Positions 26,814-35,544 of a stretch of 59,044 bases of DNA are shown piece after piece. The DNA comes from Flavobacterium psychrolimnae. GTDB taxonomy: Bacteria > Bacteroidota > Bacteroidia > Flavobacteriales > Flavobacteriaceae. Location of the stretch: assembly GCF_003312425.1 (NCBI RefSeq), contig NZ_QNUX01000017.1, forward strand, positions 1 to 59,044, given 5' to 3'. The notes under the pieces were generated by a model. That model saw only the letters and a list, made by a program, of their open reading frames with translations. It did not search any database and had not been told where the DNA came from. The translations under genes were made by a program, and so were the position numbers. Every line of letters starts with the position of its first letter. The stretch's first letter is position 1.

Positions 26814-27791
26814 TTATTCCCTTGTTTTATCACTGATTATTCTATCCTCGTTATGAATATCAGTACGGTAATTTTCATCATCTCCTTCCAGAATTTTAAG
26901 GTAACTTCTATAACGGGACCAAGCGATTTCGTCTTTTTCTAAAGCAACTTTAATAGCACAATGCGGCTCGTCTTTATGCAAGCAATTATTGAATTTACAT
27001 TGCTCTTTCAATTTGAAAAATTCAGGGAAATACCCACTAATTTCTTCTTTTTCCATGTCGACAATTCCAAAACCTTTGATACCTGGCGTGTCAATAATTT
27101 TAGCATCAAAAGACAAATCGTACATCTCAGCAAATGTTGTGGTATGTTGTCCTTGCTTACTTGCTTCAGAAATTGTTTTTGTTTTTAAATGCAAAGAAGG
27201 CTCCATTGCATTTACCAATGTTGATTTTCCAACACCAGAATGTCCGGAGAACATACTCACTTTGCCAATCATCATTGCTTTCAACTCCTCGATTCCTTTC
27301 ATTTCAGTCGAAGAAACGCGAAGACATTTGTACCCTATTTCTTGATACACATGCTGCATATACAATTGCTCATCAAGTGAGGCGTCATCAAAAGTGTCTA
27401 TTTTATTAAAAACTAATATCGTTTCAATTCCATATGCTTCTGCTGTAACCAAAAAACGATCAATAAAATTAAAAGTCGTTGGCGGATTATTAATCGTAAC
27501 TAACAAGAAAACTCGATCAATATTAGACGCAATAATATGCACCTGATGCGATAAATTGACAGATTTCCGAACAATATAATTCTTTCTGTCGTGAATTTTA
27601 TGAATGGTCCCCGTAACGGTATCAGATGATTCTTCTAGTTCATAATCCACAACATCGCCTACAGCAATAGGATTGGTACTTTTGATTCCCTTAATTCGGA
27701 ATTTCCCTTTCATACGGCATTCAATAAAATCACCTTGTTCGGATTTTACGGTGTACCAACTTCCTGTAGATTTGTATACGAGTCCTGTCAT
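26814..27791 (-). CDS. rsgA: Ribosome small-subunit-dependent GTPase A
   Basis: RsgA helps mature the 30S subunit. The 325-residue protein has an N-terminal OB fold, then a circularly permuted GTPase: G4 LVFNKID near residue 122 comes before G1 GHSGVGKSTLVN near residue 180, with G3 DTPGIKGFG near 240. A C-terminal zinc site is formed by CKFNNCLHKDEPHC near residues 270-285. It may be driven by its own promoter, because a -7 element and a weak terminator lie between it and the DAHP synthase gene. Confidence 0.94.
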   Translation of the reverse strand: MTGLVYKSTGSWYTVKSEQGDFIECRMKGKFRIKGIKSTNPIAVGDVVDYELEESSDTVTGTIHKIHDRKNYIVRKSVNLSHQVHIIASNIDRVFLLVTINNPPTTFNFIDRFLVTAEAYGIETILVFNKIDTFDDASLDEQLYMQHVYQEIGYKCLRVSSTEMKGIEELKAMMIGKVSMFSGHSGVGKSTLVNAMEPSLHLKTKTISEASKQGQHTTTFAEMYDLSFDAKIIDTPGIKGFGIVDMEKEEISGYFPEFFKLKEQCKFNNCLHKDEPHCAIKVALEKDEIAWSRYRSYLKILEGDDENYRTDIHNEDRIISDKTRE

Positions 27792-27851
27792 TGAGGATTT
27801 TTGATTGAAGATTAACGATTTTAGATTTCTAATTTAAAATCTAAGACTTTG

Positions 27852-27900
27852 CAAAGATAATTCTTTGTTTGAGGTTTAAAGTTTAAAGTTTAAAGTTTTT
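27852..27900 (-). promoter_or_regulatory. Possible promoter of rsgA plus heptamer-like repeat
   Basis: The minus strand shows TATCTTTG and CA at 27859-27852, a perfect -7 element, with only TTT at the -33 place. Upstream is a run of three aaagttt words (27873-27900), a low-complexity pattern that recurs at 48783-48804 and 52283-52302. Confidence 0.4.
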
Positions 27901-27915
27901 ATCAATCTGTAAAAA

Positions 27916-27956
27916 CAAAAAATCCCGACGACTTAAAAAAGCTGTAGGGATTTCTT
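27916..27956 (-). terminator. Weak terminator-like hairpin after the DAHP synthase gene
   Basis: On the minus strand aaatccc-type and gggattt-type arms pair with one mismatch and are followed by a T run. It lies 18 bp past the stop at 27974 and may separate the aromatic genes from rsgA. Confidence 0.5.
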
Positions 27957-27973
27957 GTTGAAAAAAATACGGA

Positions 27974-29056
27974 CTAAGAATTCAATACTTTTTCTTGGTG
28001 ACCAATACTTTCCTGGTGAATCGCTTTGAACATTTTTAGTACAAATTCTTCAGTCAATCCTTTTTTCTCACCATCCAAAATCATTTTTCCAAGGATTTCA
28101 TTCCAACGATTATTTTGCAATACAGCAACGTTCGCGTCTTTTTTTACTTGACCTATTTCATCCGCTACTTTCATTCTTTTACCCAAAAGCTCTAACAACG
28201 TAGCATCCAAAACATCAATATTAGCTCTTAATTTAGCCATTTTTTGAGTAAATGCATCCGATACATCGTTTACTTTTCTTACTTTCAAATCAATAAAAAT
28301 TTGTTTTAAAGCATCTGGCGTAACTTGTTGTGCAGCATCACTCCATGCATTGTCTGGATCGTAATGTGTTTCGATAATCATCCCATCATAATTCAAATCC
28401 AAAGCTTGTTGAGTCACTTCAAGAATCATTTTGCGGTCTCCTGTAATATGAGACGGGTCAATGATTAAAGGCAAATCAGGGAATTTATTTTGCAATTCGA
28501 TAGCAATCTGCCATTCTGGAATATTTCTGTATTTTGTTTTTTCATAAGTTGAAAAACCTCTGTGAATCACCCCTAATTTCTCAATTCCAGCATTGTACAA
28601 GCGCTCAACACCACCCAACCATAAAGACAAATCTGGATTTACCGGATTCTTAACCAATACGATTTTTTTAGTTCCTGCTAAAGCATCTGCAATTTCTTGC
28701 ATTGCAAATGGATTTACGGTAGTTCTGGCACCAATCCACAATACATCAATATCATATTCCAAAGCCAATTTTACGTGAGCCGCATTTGCCACTTCCGTTC
28801 CCATTAGCAATCCGGTTTGTTCTTTAGCTTTTTTTAACCATTTCAATCCAATTTCACCAACACCTTCAAATCCTCCCGGACGTGTTCTTGGTTTCCAAAT
28901 TCCTGCTCTAAAAACGCTTACATCTGAATCTTTCAATTCATGTGCAATTTTCAATACTTGTTCTTCTGTTTCAGCACTACAAGGTCCTGCGATCACAAAT
29001 GGATGAGTCAAATTGAATTCATTCAACCAATTTCTCATTTCTTTCTTGTTTTCCAT
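27974..29056 (-). CDS. Bifunctional 3-deoxy-7-phosphoheptulonate synthase / chorismate mutase
   Basis: The 360-residue fusion has an N-terminal DAHP synthase of the KDO8P-synthase-like type (about residues 1-260): FVIAGPCSAETEEQVLKIA near 20, FRAGIWKPRTRPGGFEGVG near 50, GTEVANAAHVKLALE near 92 and IDPSHITGDRKMI near 198. A C-terminal AroQ chorismate mutase follows (about 270-355: LRANIDVLDATLLELLGKRM). It thus supplies both the first step of the shikimate pathway and the branch to prephenate. It is cotranscribed with pheA, the aminotransferase and tyrA behind the leader-peptide attenuator. Confidence 0.92.
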   Translation of the reverse strand: MENKKEMRNWLNEFNLTHPFVIAGPCSAETEEQVLKIAHELKDSDVSVFRAGIWKPRTRPGGFEGVGEIGLKWLKKAKEQTGLLMGTEVANAAHVKLALEYDIDVLWIGARTTVNPFAMQEIADALAGTKKIVLVKNPVNPDLSLWLGGVERLYNAGIEKLGVIHRGFSTYEKTKYRNIPEWQIAIELQNKFPDLPLIIDPSHITGDRKMILEVTQQALDLNYDGMIIETHYDPDNAWSDAAQQVTPDALKQIFIDLKVRKVNDVSDAFTQKMAKLRANIDVLDATLLELLGKRMKVADEIGQVKKDANVAVLQNNRWNEILGKMILDGEKKGLTEEFVLKMFKAIHQESIGHQEKVLNS

Positions 29057-29140
29057 CTTTTCTAATTTTATTTTAATATTTTATTGTGTGTTGTTCTTTT
29101 TGACTGTAACCTGCTCCCGAAGCTTCGGGATGAATGCTGA

Positions 29141-29998
29141 TTACTTTTTAACATTCATTCCGTTTAATATTTCTTTTATTTTATTGACGCTTTGCATTTC
29201 ATTGTAAATCGCATCGTAATCTTCCTTTTCTAATAATTCTTTAAATTTCGATAAATTCGAAATGTATTCCTCCAATGTTTTCACAACCTGTTTCCTGTTT
29301 TGTTTAAAAATTGGCGTCCACATTGCTGGGGAACTTTTGGCCAAACGAACCGTACTTTCAAAACCGGAACCTGCCATATCAAAAATATCCTGTTCGTCTT
29401 TCTCTTTATTAATTACCGTTTTTCCCAGCATAAAGGCACTTATATGTGATAAATGAGACACATAAGCAATATGTTTATCATGTGATTTTGGATCCATATA
29501 ACGGATTCTCATTCCCATTGCTTTAAACAAATCCAGCGCTTTCTCCTGTAATTTGAAAGTCGTTTTCTCTACCTCACAAATGATATTTGTCTTCCCTTGA
29601 AACAATCCCTTTATCGCCGCCGAAGGTCCCGAAAACTCCGTTCCTGCAATAGGATGTGTGGCTATAAAATTCCTTCTTTTAGGATGATTGGCTACTGCTT
29701 CGCAAATAGGCATTTTAGTAGAACCCACTTCAAAAACAATCGTATTATCCCCAATAACATCCAAAACTTTCGGCAAAACTATCAATGCAACATCAACAGG
29801 AACTGAAACAATTACAAAGTCTGCATCCACTAAATCATCAAATGTTGCAGCTGCATCCACAACTCCTAAAGCTATGGCTTCCGCCAAATGACTTTCGTTG
29901 TTATCAATTCCATAAATTTTGGCTTCCGGATGCAACGTTTTAATGTCCAATGCCATTGAACCACCGATTAATCCTATTCCTATTACGTATATTTTCAT
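29141..29998 (-). CDS. tyrA: Prephenate dehydrogenase
   Basis: TyrA oxidises and decarboxylates prephenate to 4-hydroxyphenylpyruvate for tyrosine. The 285-residue protein begins with the NAD fold VIGIGLIGGSMALDIK and has DFVIVSVPVDV near 70. The prephenate-binding histidines lie in IATHPIAGTEFSGPSAA near 117-133, and SHLSHISAFML lies near 184. A 17-bp palindromic tcccgaagcttcggga sits in the 84-bp gap to the next gene. Confidence 0.92.
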   Translation of the reverse strand: MKIYVIGIGLIGGSMALDIKTLHPEAKIYGIDNNESHLAEAIALGVVDAAATFDDLVDADFVIVSVPVDVALIVLPKVLDVIGDNTIVFEVGSTKMPICEAVANHPKRRNFIATHPIAGTEFSGPSAAIKGLFQGKTNIICEVEKTTFKLQEKALDLFKAMGMRIRYMDPKSHDKHIAYVSHLSHISAFMLGKTVINKEKDEQDIFDMAGSGFESTVRLAKSSPAMWTPIFKQNRKQVVKTLEEYISNLSKFKELLEKEDYDAIYNEMQSVNKIKEILNGMNVKK

Positions 29999-30066
29999 GG
30001 TTTTATTTATATACCTACAAGGTTTTGAAAGTCTTGTAGGAAAATCTGAAATCGTTAATCAACAAT

Positions 30067-31212
30067 CTAGAATCTATTTATCGCTTCCTGTACTTTTTTT
30101 TCTTTTACACAAAGTGCAAATCGGATGTAACCTTCGCCATTAGAACCAAAAATTGTTCCCGGTGTAATGAAAATAGATTTGTCATATAAAATTTCATCAA
30201 TGAATTTCTCTGCCGATGTAATTCCGTCCGGCAATTTTGCCCAAACAAATAATCCAACTCCTTCCTTATACACTTTGCACCCTAATTTCTCCGCCAGTTG
30301 TTCCGTAAGAATTCTGCGTTTTTTATAAATCGCATTCATCGATTCAAACCAAGTTTTGTCACTTTTCAAAGCTTCAATTGCTCCCTTTTGAATCCCGTAA
30401 AACATTCCGCTATCCATGTTACTTTTTACTTTTAAAACTGCATCGATACAAGCTGCATTTCCTAGAAGCATTCCAACTCTCCAGCCCGCCATGTTGAAAG
30501 TCTTGCTCAAAGAATTCAATTCTAAAACCACGTCTTTTGCTCCTTCCACTTGCAATAAACTCATCGGATTGTCATTTAAAACAAAACTGTACGGATTGTC
30601 ATTAACTAACAAAATATTATGTTTTTTGGCGAAAGCCACCAACTTTTCAAACAATTCCAAACTTCCTCTTGCTCCTGTTGGCATGTGCGGGTAACCAATC
30701 CACATGATTTTCACTTTCGATAAATCTAATTTCTCTAAAGCTTCAAAATCCGGTTCCCAGTTATTATTTTCTTTTAAGTCATAATAAACTGGAACTGCTC
30801 CAACTAAATTCGTCACCGAAGTGTATGTTGGATATCCTGGATTTGGAATCAACACCTGATCGCCTTCATTCAAAAAAGCCAGTGAAATATGCATAATTCC
30901 CTCTTTGGAACCCATCAAAGGCAAGATTTCGTTAGCCGGATTCAACGCAACTCTGTAATTATTTTTGTAAAAATCAGCCATGCCTTGACGCAATTCCGGT
31001 AATCCTTGATAACTTTGGTATTGATGCGCATTTTCATCTTGCATTGCCAGAACTACTGCGTCAATTACCGCTTGTGACGGCTGCAAATCCGGACTTCCAA
31101 TTCCCATATTGATAATAGGTTTCCCTTCAGAAGCCAGTTGTCTTACTTCTCTCAATTTTGACGAGAAATAGTATTCTTCAATTATATCGAGACGTTTCGC
31201 TGTAGTAATCAT
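30067..31212 (-). CDS. Class I/II PLP aminotransferase of the aromatic operon
   Basis: The 381-residue fold-type I aminotransferase has GIGSPDLQPSQAVIDA near residue 37, YPTYTSVTNL near 120, NDNPYSF near 200 and the PLP lysine in SLSKTFNMAGWRVGML near residues 230-245. It resembles LL-diaminopimelate and aromatic aminotransferases of this fold. Its position between pheA and tyrA suggests it makes Phe and Tyr from the phenylpyruvates, or transaminates prephenate; the family alone does not fix the substrate. Confidence 0.85.
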   Translation of the reverse strand: MITTAKRLDIIEEYYFSSKLREVRQLASEGKPIINMGIGSPDLQPSQAVIDAVVLAMQDENAHQYQSYQGLPELRQGMADFYKNNYRVALNPANEILPLMGSKEGIMHISLAFLNEGDQVLIPNPGYPTYTSVTNLVGAVPVYYDLKENNNWEPDFEALEKLDLSKVKIMWIGYPHMPTGARGSLELFEKLVAFAKKHNILLVNDNPYSFVLNDNPMSLLQVEGAKDVVLELNSLSKTFNMAGWRVGMLLGNAACIDAVLKVKSNMDSGMFYGIQKGAIEALKSDKTWFESMNAIYKKRRILTEQLAEKLGCKVYKEGVGLFVWAKLPDGITSAEKFIDEILYDKSIFITPGTIFGSNGEGYIRFALCVKEKKVQEAINRF

Positions 31213-31254
31213 GTGTAAGTTTTAATATTTTTTGACTTTGTAACTTTCGATTAA

Positions 31255-32082
31255 TTATAATTTTGTGTTTTTATATTCGCCTAACACTTTGAAATACTCC
31301 GCCATGATGATCAATAATGACTTTGCTTTAGCATAATCTTCGTATTTTTCGAAAGTAACATCCACAAAAAACGAATATTTCCAAGGTGTTTCTATTTTTG
31401 GTAACGACTGAATTTTGGTTAAATTCAATTTGCAATCGCTCATTACATTCAAAACTGCCGCCAAACTGCCACGTTTGTGGTCCAATTCAAATTTGATGGA
31501 CGCTCTGTTGATTTTGTTTTCCGGAACAAATGAATTGTCCTTTTTGATAATCACAAAACGTGTCATATTATTTTTAATCGTTTGGATTTCCGGAGCCAAA
31601 ATTTCTAAATCATACATTTCAGAAGCGATTTTACTGGCAATTGCGGCAATTCCTTTCAACTGTTTTTCCTGAATTCTACGCGCCGTTTCAGCAGTATCTT
31701 TGTCTTCAACTAATTTTATGTTTGGATATTTTTTCAGGAATTCCATACATTGTAAAATAGCCATTGGATGCGAATGCACTTCCTGAATATCTTCCATTTT
31801 TTGACCTTTTAACGCCATTAAATTTTGATGAATTCTCAAATAATGTTCTCCTATTATGTGCAAATTATTTTTGTCAATCAATGCGTAATTTGGAATAATT
31901 GGACCCGCAATAGAATTTTCTATCGCCATAACTGCCTGATCTGATTTGCCTGAAAGCAGGTTATCTACTAATTCTTCAAAGGACAAACATTCATCAACAA
32001 TAACTGCCTGATTGAAATATTCCTGTGCCACCTGATGGTGAAAAGAACCCGTTATCCCTTGTATTCCAATTATTTCATTCAT
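31255..32082 (-). CDS. pheA: Prephenate dehydratase
   Basis: I chose the ATG at 32082 (275 residues), because it starts MNEIIGIQGITGSFHHQVAQ; a longer frame would start inside the terminator. PheA converts prephenate to phenylpyruvate. The catalytic Thr lies in NNMTRFVII near residue 170, with AVMAIENSIAGPI near 60. A C-terminal ACT domain with the phenylalanine-sensing FELDHKRGSLAAVL and ESRP-like region begins near residue 195. It is the first structural gene after the leader-peptide attenuator, 18 bp from the terminator stem. Confidence 0.92.
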   Translation of the reverse strand: MNEIIGIQGITGSFHHQVAQEYFNQAVIVDECLSFEELVDNLLSGKSDQAVMAIENSIAGPIIPNYALIDKNNLHIIGEHYLRIHQNLMALKGQKMEDIQEVHSHPMAILQCMEFLKKYPNIKLVEDKDTAETARRIQEKQLKGIAAIASKIASEMYDLEILAPEIQTIKNNMTRFVIIKKDNSFVPENKINRASIKFELDHKRGSLAAVLNVMSDCKLNLTKIQSLPKIETPWKYSFFVDVTFEKYEDYAKAKSLLIIMAEYFKVLGEYKNTKL

Positions 32083-32099
32083 TTTACACATTTTTAAGC

Positions 32100-32130
32100 A
32101 AAAAAAAATCCCGATTTTCATCGGGATTGT
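32100..32130 (-). terminator. Attenuator terminator of the aromatic operon
   Basis: On the minus strand AATCCCGAT, a GAAA loop and ATCGGGATT are followed by a run of T residues, a textbook terminator placed between the leader peptide and pheA. Its 5' arm, with the preceding CA, is the exact complement of GGGATTGT at 32182-32175 in the leader, so the two pairings exclude each other. Confidence 0.88.
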
Positions 32131-32159
32131 ATATTTATAGTATCAATTTAATTTTATAA

Positions 32160-32240
32160 TCAAATAACCATACAACAATCCCTTTCTACTTTCCAGAAGA
32201 AATAATAAGAATTGCTAAAATAAAATCGGTTACTCAACAT
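32160..32240 (-). CDS. Leader peptide of the aromatic amino-acid operon
   Basis: The 26-codon frame starts at the ATG ending at 32238 and stops at TGA 32160. It encodes MLSNR, then FYFSNSYYFFW, then KVERDCCMVI. Eight of eleven consecutive codons in the middle are aromatic (4 Phe, 3 Tyr, 1 Trp). The antiterminator half GGGATTGT lies in the AGG-GAT-TGT codons just after the Trp codon, exactly where a ribosome stalled at the aromatic codons would leave it free. A ribosome that reaches the stop would cover it and let the terminator form. The peptide itself needs no function. Confidence 0.88.
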   Translation of the reverse strand: MLSNRFYFSNSYYFFWKVERDCCMVI

Positions 32241-32269
32241 GTTGTTGCTTTTTTGTATTAATTACTGTG

Positions 32270-32299
32270 CGAATGTATACATAATTTCCAGCTAACCAA
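32270..32299 (-). promoter_or_regulatory. Promoter of the aromatic operon leader
   Basis: The minus strand reads TTG, 19 nt, TACATTCG, one base from consensus. The transcript would start near 32264 and carry about 180 nt of leader before pheA. Confidence 0.6.
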
Positions 32300-32470
32300 A
32301 AAAAAAAGCTGATTTTGTTGAACAAAAAAAGGATTCGCTAAAAAACTGGTTATTAATTATATAATGTTTAAAAAAAAGACTTTTAAAATCCTTTTTAGTT
32401 ATTACACATTTAAGATTTCAGTCAACTAAAATATTCTCACCCTCCATTCCACCTTTGAAACATTCAGAAA
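32300..32470. other. Intergenic stretch between symporter gene and aromatic leader
   Basis: This AT-rich DNA has only a weak ggatt...aatcc pairing around 32330-32395 followed by a T-rich run, which might end the symporter transcript. I see no gene. Confidence 0.45.
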
Positions 32471-33724
32471 TCAAGTCACTAATTTTTCCGAAATCCATTT
32501 TTTACCTTCCGAAATTCGAGTTACCATCATAGCCGAAACCAAATCGCCATTGGCATTCAGCAATGTCGCCATTGGATCTACCAAAGTTCCCACAATCATT
32601 GCTGCCGGAAGCGCTTGTTCCATTGGAAATCCATAAACGGTAATCGCCAATATTTCTCCTATGTAACCTCCGTTTGGAATTCCGCCTTCAACTACTGAAA
32701 CAATTACTGTAATTCCCAATGCCATTAGTAACGTATTCGGATCCGTTAAATCTTTTCCAAACATGGCGAAAATTACTGCAATTTTTATAATCGACGACAT
32801 ACTAGAACCATCTTTGTGCAAAGGTGCTCCCAGTGGAATAACTACATTCCTGATGTGAGCCGGAATATTCATTTTTTCGGCACCTTCCAGATTAGCAGGA
32901 ATTGTCGCAATGCTGCTGCAGGTTCCCAATGCTGTTAAGGAAGGCGTAATATTATTTTTCCAAAACACTTTAAATCCTAATTTTCCTCCGGCGATAAATG
33001 CGTACAAACTAAAAAATACGACAAAGTAAAAAGCGCAAACTGCATAATAAAGTCCCAAAGGTTTTGCATAAGCGCCAAATAATTGCGGTCCAAATATCCC
33101 AACTTGATACGCAAAATAAGCACCCAACCCTATTGGAGCAGTTTTCATAATCATGTGTAACAATTGTTTCATCACTTCATTGCCTGAATTCAAGAACCTA
33201 CTGAAATCTTTCCCTTTTTCACCCGATTGCAAACTGGCAAATCCTATTAAAAACGAAAATATGATGAGCGCTAACATGCTTTTTCGAGAAAGTAGCTCAT
33301 AAAAATCCCCCGCTGTGAGCAATTGAGTAATTTGTGAACCTGTATTTGCACTTTGTACACTTTCCAAAGGTATTTTTGAAAGAATAATATCTTGCTGAAT
33401 GGGAAATAACAAAACAGCAACGAGCATCAAAATAGCCGAAATCAATACTGTACTTAAAAATACGCCAATGACAATTACAAACAATTTACCGAGTTTCTCT
33501 GATTTTTCTAAATTAGCAATCGAAGAAGCGATCGTAAAAAAAATCAACGGGATAATTGCTGTAAACAATAAATTCAGAAATATATCGCCCAAAGGCTTAA
33601 TCACCTCTACGCCTTTTCCAAAAACTAAACCCAAAATGCTACCTGCCAGAATTCCGCCAAGTAGCAATAAAATACTTTTGTAATTTTTCAAGAAACTGCC
33701 CGACTGTGTATTTTTCAAATTCAT
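32471..33724 (-). CDS. Dicarboxylate/amino acid:cation symporter (DAACS family)
   Basis: The 417-residue inner-membrane carrier is of the GltP/DctA/GltPh type with about eight helices and two re-entrant hairpins. Visible are the serine-rich re-entrant FKVFWKNNITPSLTALGTCSSIATIP near 250 (given in parts here as ALGTCSSIATIP), PLGAPLHKDGSS near 293 in the NMDGT position, and a late VVEGGIPNGGYIGEILA near 345. The altered HKDGSS motif means the substrate may not be glutamate or aspartate. It is transcribed away from gldA and has no operon partner. Confidence 0.88.
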   Translation of the reverse strand: MNLKNTQSGSFLKNYKSILLLLGGILAGSILGLVFGKGVEVIKPLGDIFLNLLFTAIIPLIFFTIASSIANLEKSEKLGKLFVIVIGVFLSTVLISAILMLVAVLLFPIQQDIILSKIPLESVQSANTGSQITQLLTAGDFYELLSRKSMLALIIFSFLIGFASLQSGEKGKDFSRFLNSGNEVMKQLLHMIMKTAPIGLGAYFAYQVGIFGPQLFGAYAKPLGLYYAVCAFYFVVFFSLYAFIAGGKLGFKVFWKNNITPSLTALGTCSSIATIPANLEGAEKMNIPAHIRNVVIPLGAPLHKDGSSMSSIIKIAVIFAMFGKDLTDPNTLLMALGITVIVSVVEGGIPNGGYIGEILAITVYGFPMEQALPAAMIVGTLVDPMATLLNANGDLVSAMMVTRISEGKKWISEKLVT

Positions 33725-33848
33725 ATTTATATAGTTTAGGGTAAATATATAAATCTAAAATAGAATATCATCCCGCTTTGTAAAACTTTGACTTAGGTCT
33801 TTTTAGCTATTGAGCTACAAAAAACAATAAATCAATGTTTTTTCTGTT

Positions 33849-33856
33849 TACTTTTG
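33849..33856 (+). promoter_or_regulatory. -7 promoter element of gldA
   Basis: TACTTTTG followed by CA fits the TAnnTTTG consensus. It lies 17 bp before the gldA start; the -33 partner is not obvious. Confidence 0.4.
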
Positions 33857-33872
33857 CAACAAATAAAATTCC

Positions 33873-34769
33873 ATGTCAATAGAAGTAAATAACATATCAA
33901 AAAGTTACGGTGCCCAAAAAGCATTGGATAACATTTCATTTTCTATAAAAAAAGGAGAAATCGTTGGTTTTTTAGGTCCAAATGGAGCCGGAAAATCAAC
34001 TTTAATGAAAATATTGACAACCTACATCAATGCCGATGAAGGCACTGCAATCGTAAATGGAAATGATGTAAACACTCAACAGAAAGCAGTGCAACTTTCT
34101 ATTGGTTACCTTCCGGAACACAATCCGTTGTATTTGGATTTGTATGTGAGAGAATATTTGGCTTTTAATGCTGATGTTTATAAAGTAGCCAAATCCAGAA
34201 TCGAAGAAGTAATTCAATTGACTGGTTTAAGTACTGAAAGTCATAAAAAAATTGGACAATTATCTAAAGGATATCGCCAGCGTGTAGGTCTTGCCAATGC
34301 TTTATTGCACAATCCTGATGTTTTGATTTTGGACGAACCAACTACCGGTTTAGACCCGAATCAATTAATGGAAATTCGTAATGTGATTAAAAACGTGGGG
34401 AAAGACAAAACGGTTTTCCTTTCCACACACATTATGCAGGAAGTCGAGGCCATTTGTGACCGCGTGATTATCATCAATAACGGTAAAATTGTTACCGATA
34501 AAAAACTGGACAATTTAATTTCTGAAGACAAGGAACAAGTTATCGAAGTAGAATTTGATTATAAAATAGAGGAACAATTAATTGCTAAAATTGAAAATCT
34601 TGTTTCTTATAAAAATACGCATGATATGATTTGGGAATTAACTTTCAAAGCGGATAAAGACATGCGTCCTGCTGTTTTTGATTTTGCGAATGCCAATGGT
34701 TTGAAAACCTTGCAGCTGAATCAGAAAAATAAAAATCTAGAAGCTGTATTTAGAGAGATTACGAAATAG
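33873..34769 (+). CDS. gldA: Gliding-motility ABC transporter ATP-binding protein
   Basis: The 298-residue ATPase has Walker A LGPNGAGKSTLMK near residue 35, signature LSKGYRQRVGLA near 130 and Walker B VLILDEPTTGLDPNQ near 150. Sequence and length agree with GldA of flavobacteria, which works with the permeases GldF and GldG in gliding; these are not in the window, as is usual for gldA. Other DrrA/CcmA-type exporters are the alternative. Confidence 0.85.
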   Translation: MSIEVNNISKSYGAQKALDNISFSIKKGEIVGFLGPNGAGKSTLMKILTTYINADEGTAIVNGNDVNTQQKAVQLSIGYLPEHNPLYLDLYVREYLAFNADVYKVAKSRIEEVIQLTGLSTESHKKIGQLSKGYRQRVGLANALLHNPDVLILDEPTTGLDPNQLMEIRNVIKNVGKDKTVFLSTHIMQEVEAICDRVIIINNGKIVTDKKLDNLISEDKEQVIEVEFDYKIEEQLIAKIENLVSYKNTHDMIWELTFKADKDMRPAVFDFANANGLKTLQLNQKNKNLEAVFREITK

Positions 34770-34798
34770 TTGGCAATGTTCAGACTTATTTTGAGTAG

Positions 34799-35389
34799 TT
34801 AGCGTGGATTTACAATCCATGAATTAATTATTTCATTATAGATCATGTCGTATGAATTTAATCCTACAGAATTTGAAGCTTTTAAATAGAGATTTAACTT
34901 AATTTGTTCTGGATTATGATTTAATACTTTACTATCAAAACTCTTGTCACTTGTCAAGTAAAAGTCATCATCCACTGTAATAGTTTCTCCAGCTTTCCAT
35001 TCTTGGCCACAACAATAAAGTGTTTTCCTGAATAATAAATAAGATTTCTCACCATACTTAAAATTCACATTCAGTTCAGGCGTTAATTCTGCATCCTCTA
35101 TATTATCACCTGTTATATTTCTAATTTTAGCCTTAATATGAATATAAGGAACATTATAACTAATTTTACGCGGTTTATTATTGATAGCAGCAATGATACT
35201 ACCACTCTCAACTCGATCAATTATCCCAAAAGACGTATTCAAATCAGTTATTTCAAATTTTTCATTCTTTTGCTCACCAAACACAGTTTTTAATTCTTCT
35301 TTAAACCAATAAACTTTCGCTGTATAAAATAAAGCGATTAATACTATAATAATTATTCCAAATTGCAGTCCCCCTTTTTTTGTTGACAT
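34799..35389 (-). CDS. Membrane-anchored protein of unknown function
   Basis: The 196-residue protein has a short basic start, one membrane helix near residues 10-27 (FGIIIIVLIALFYTAKVYWF) and an exported part. The exported part contains many beta-prone segments (YNVPYIHIKAKIRNITGD, LTPELNVNFKYG, LYCCGQEWKAGETITVDDDF), suggesting an immunoglobulin-like fold. I do not recognise a family. Its neighbours give no clue. Confidence 0.65.
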   Translation of the reverse strand: MSTKKGGLQFGIIIIVLIALFYTAKVYWFKEELKTVFGEQKNEKFEITDLNTSFGIIDRVESGSIIAAINNKPRKISYNVPYIHIKAKIRNITGDNIEDAELTPELNVNFKYGEKSYLLFRKTLYCCGQEWKAGETITVDDDFYLTSDKSFDSKVLNHNPEQIKLNLYLKASNSVGLNSYDMIYNEIINSWIVNPR

Positions 35390-35544
35390 ATTATTTATTT
35401 TATAAAAAATTTACTTTCATAATCATTAGACTTTCTATCAATTGCAATATAACCAAATCAAAAATTCACATTAACTGTTAACCCTAAAACGCCTAATAAT
35501 ATTTTGAAATTAGAGAATAAATCTACTATTTCTTGAAAAGAAAT

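Noticed and set aside
27873..27900. Short tandem aaagttt words as a possible CRISPR or iteron array
   Set aside because: The units are 7 nt without spacers, and similar AT-rich words recur in many flavobacterial gaps.
29100..29125. Palindrome tcccgaagcttcggga as terminator of tyrA
   Set aside because: The T tract is missing on the relevant strand and the next gene is in the same operon.
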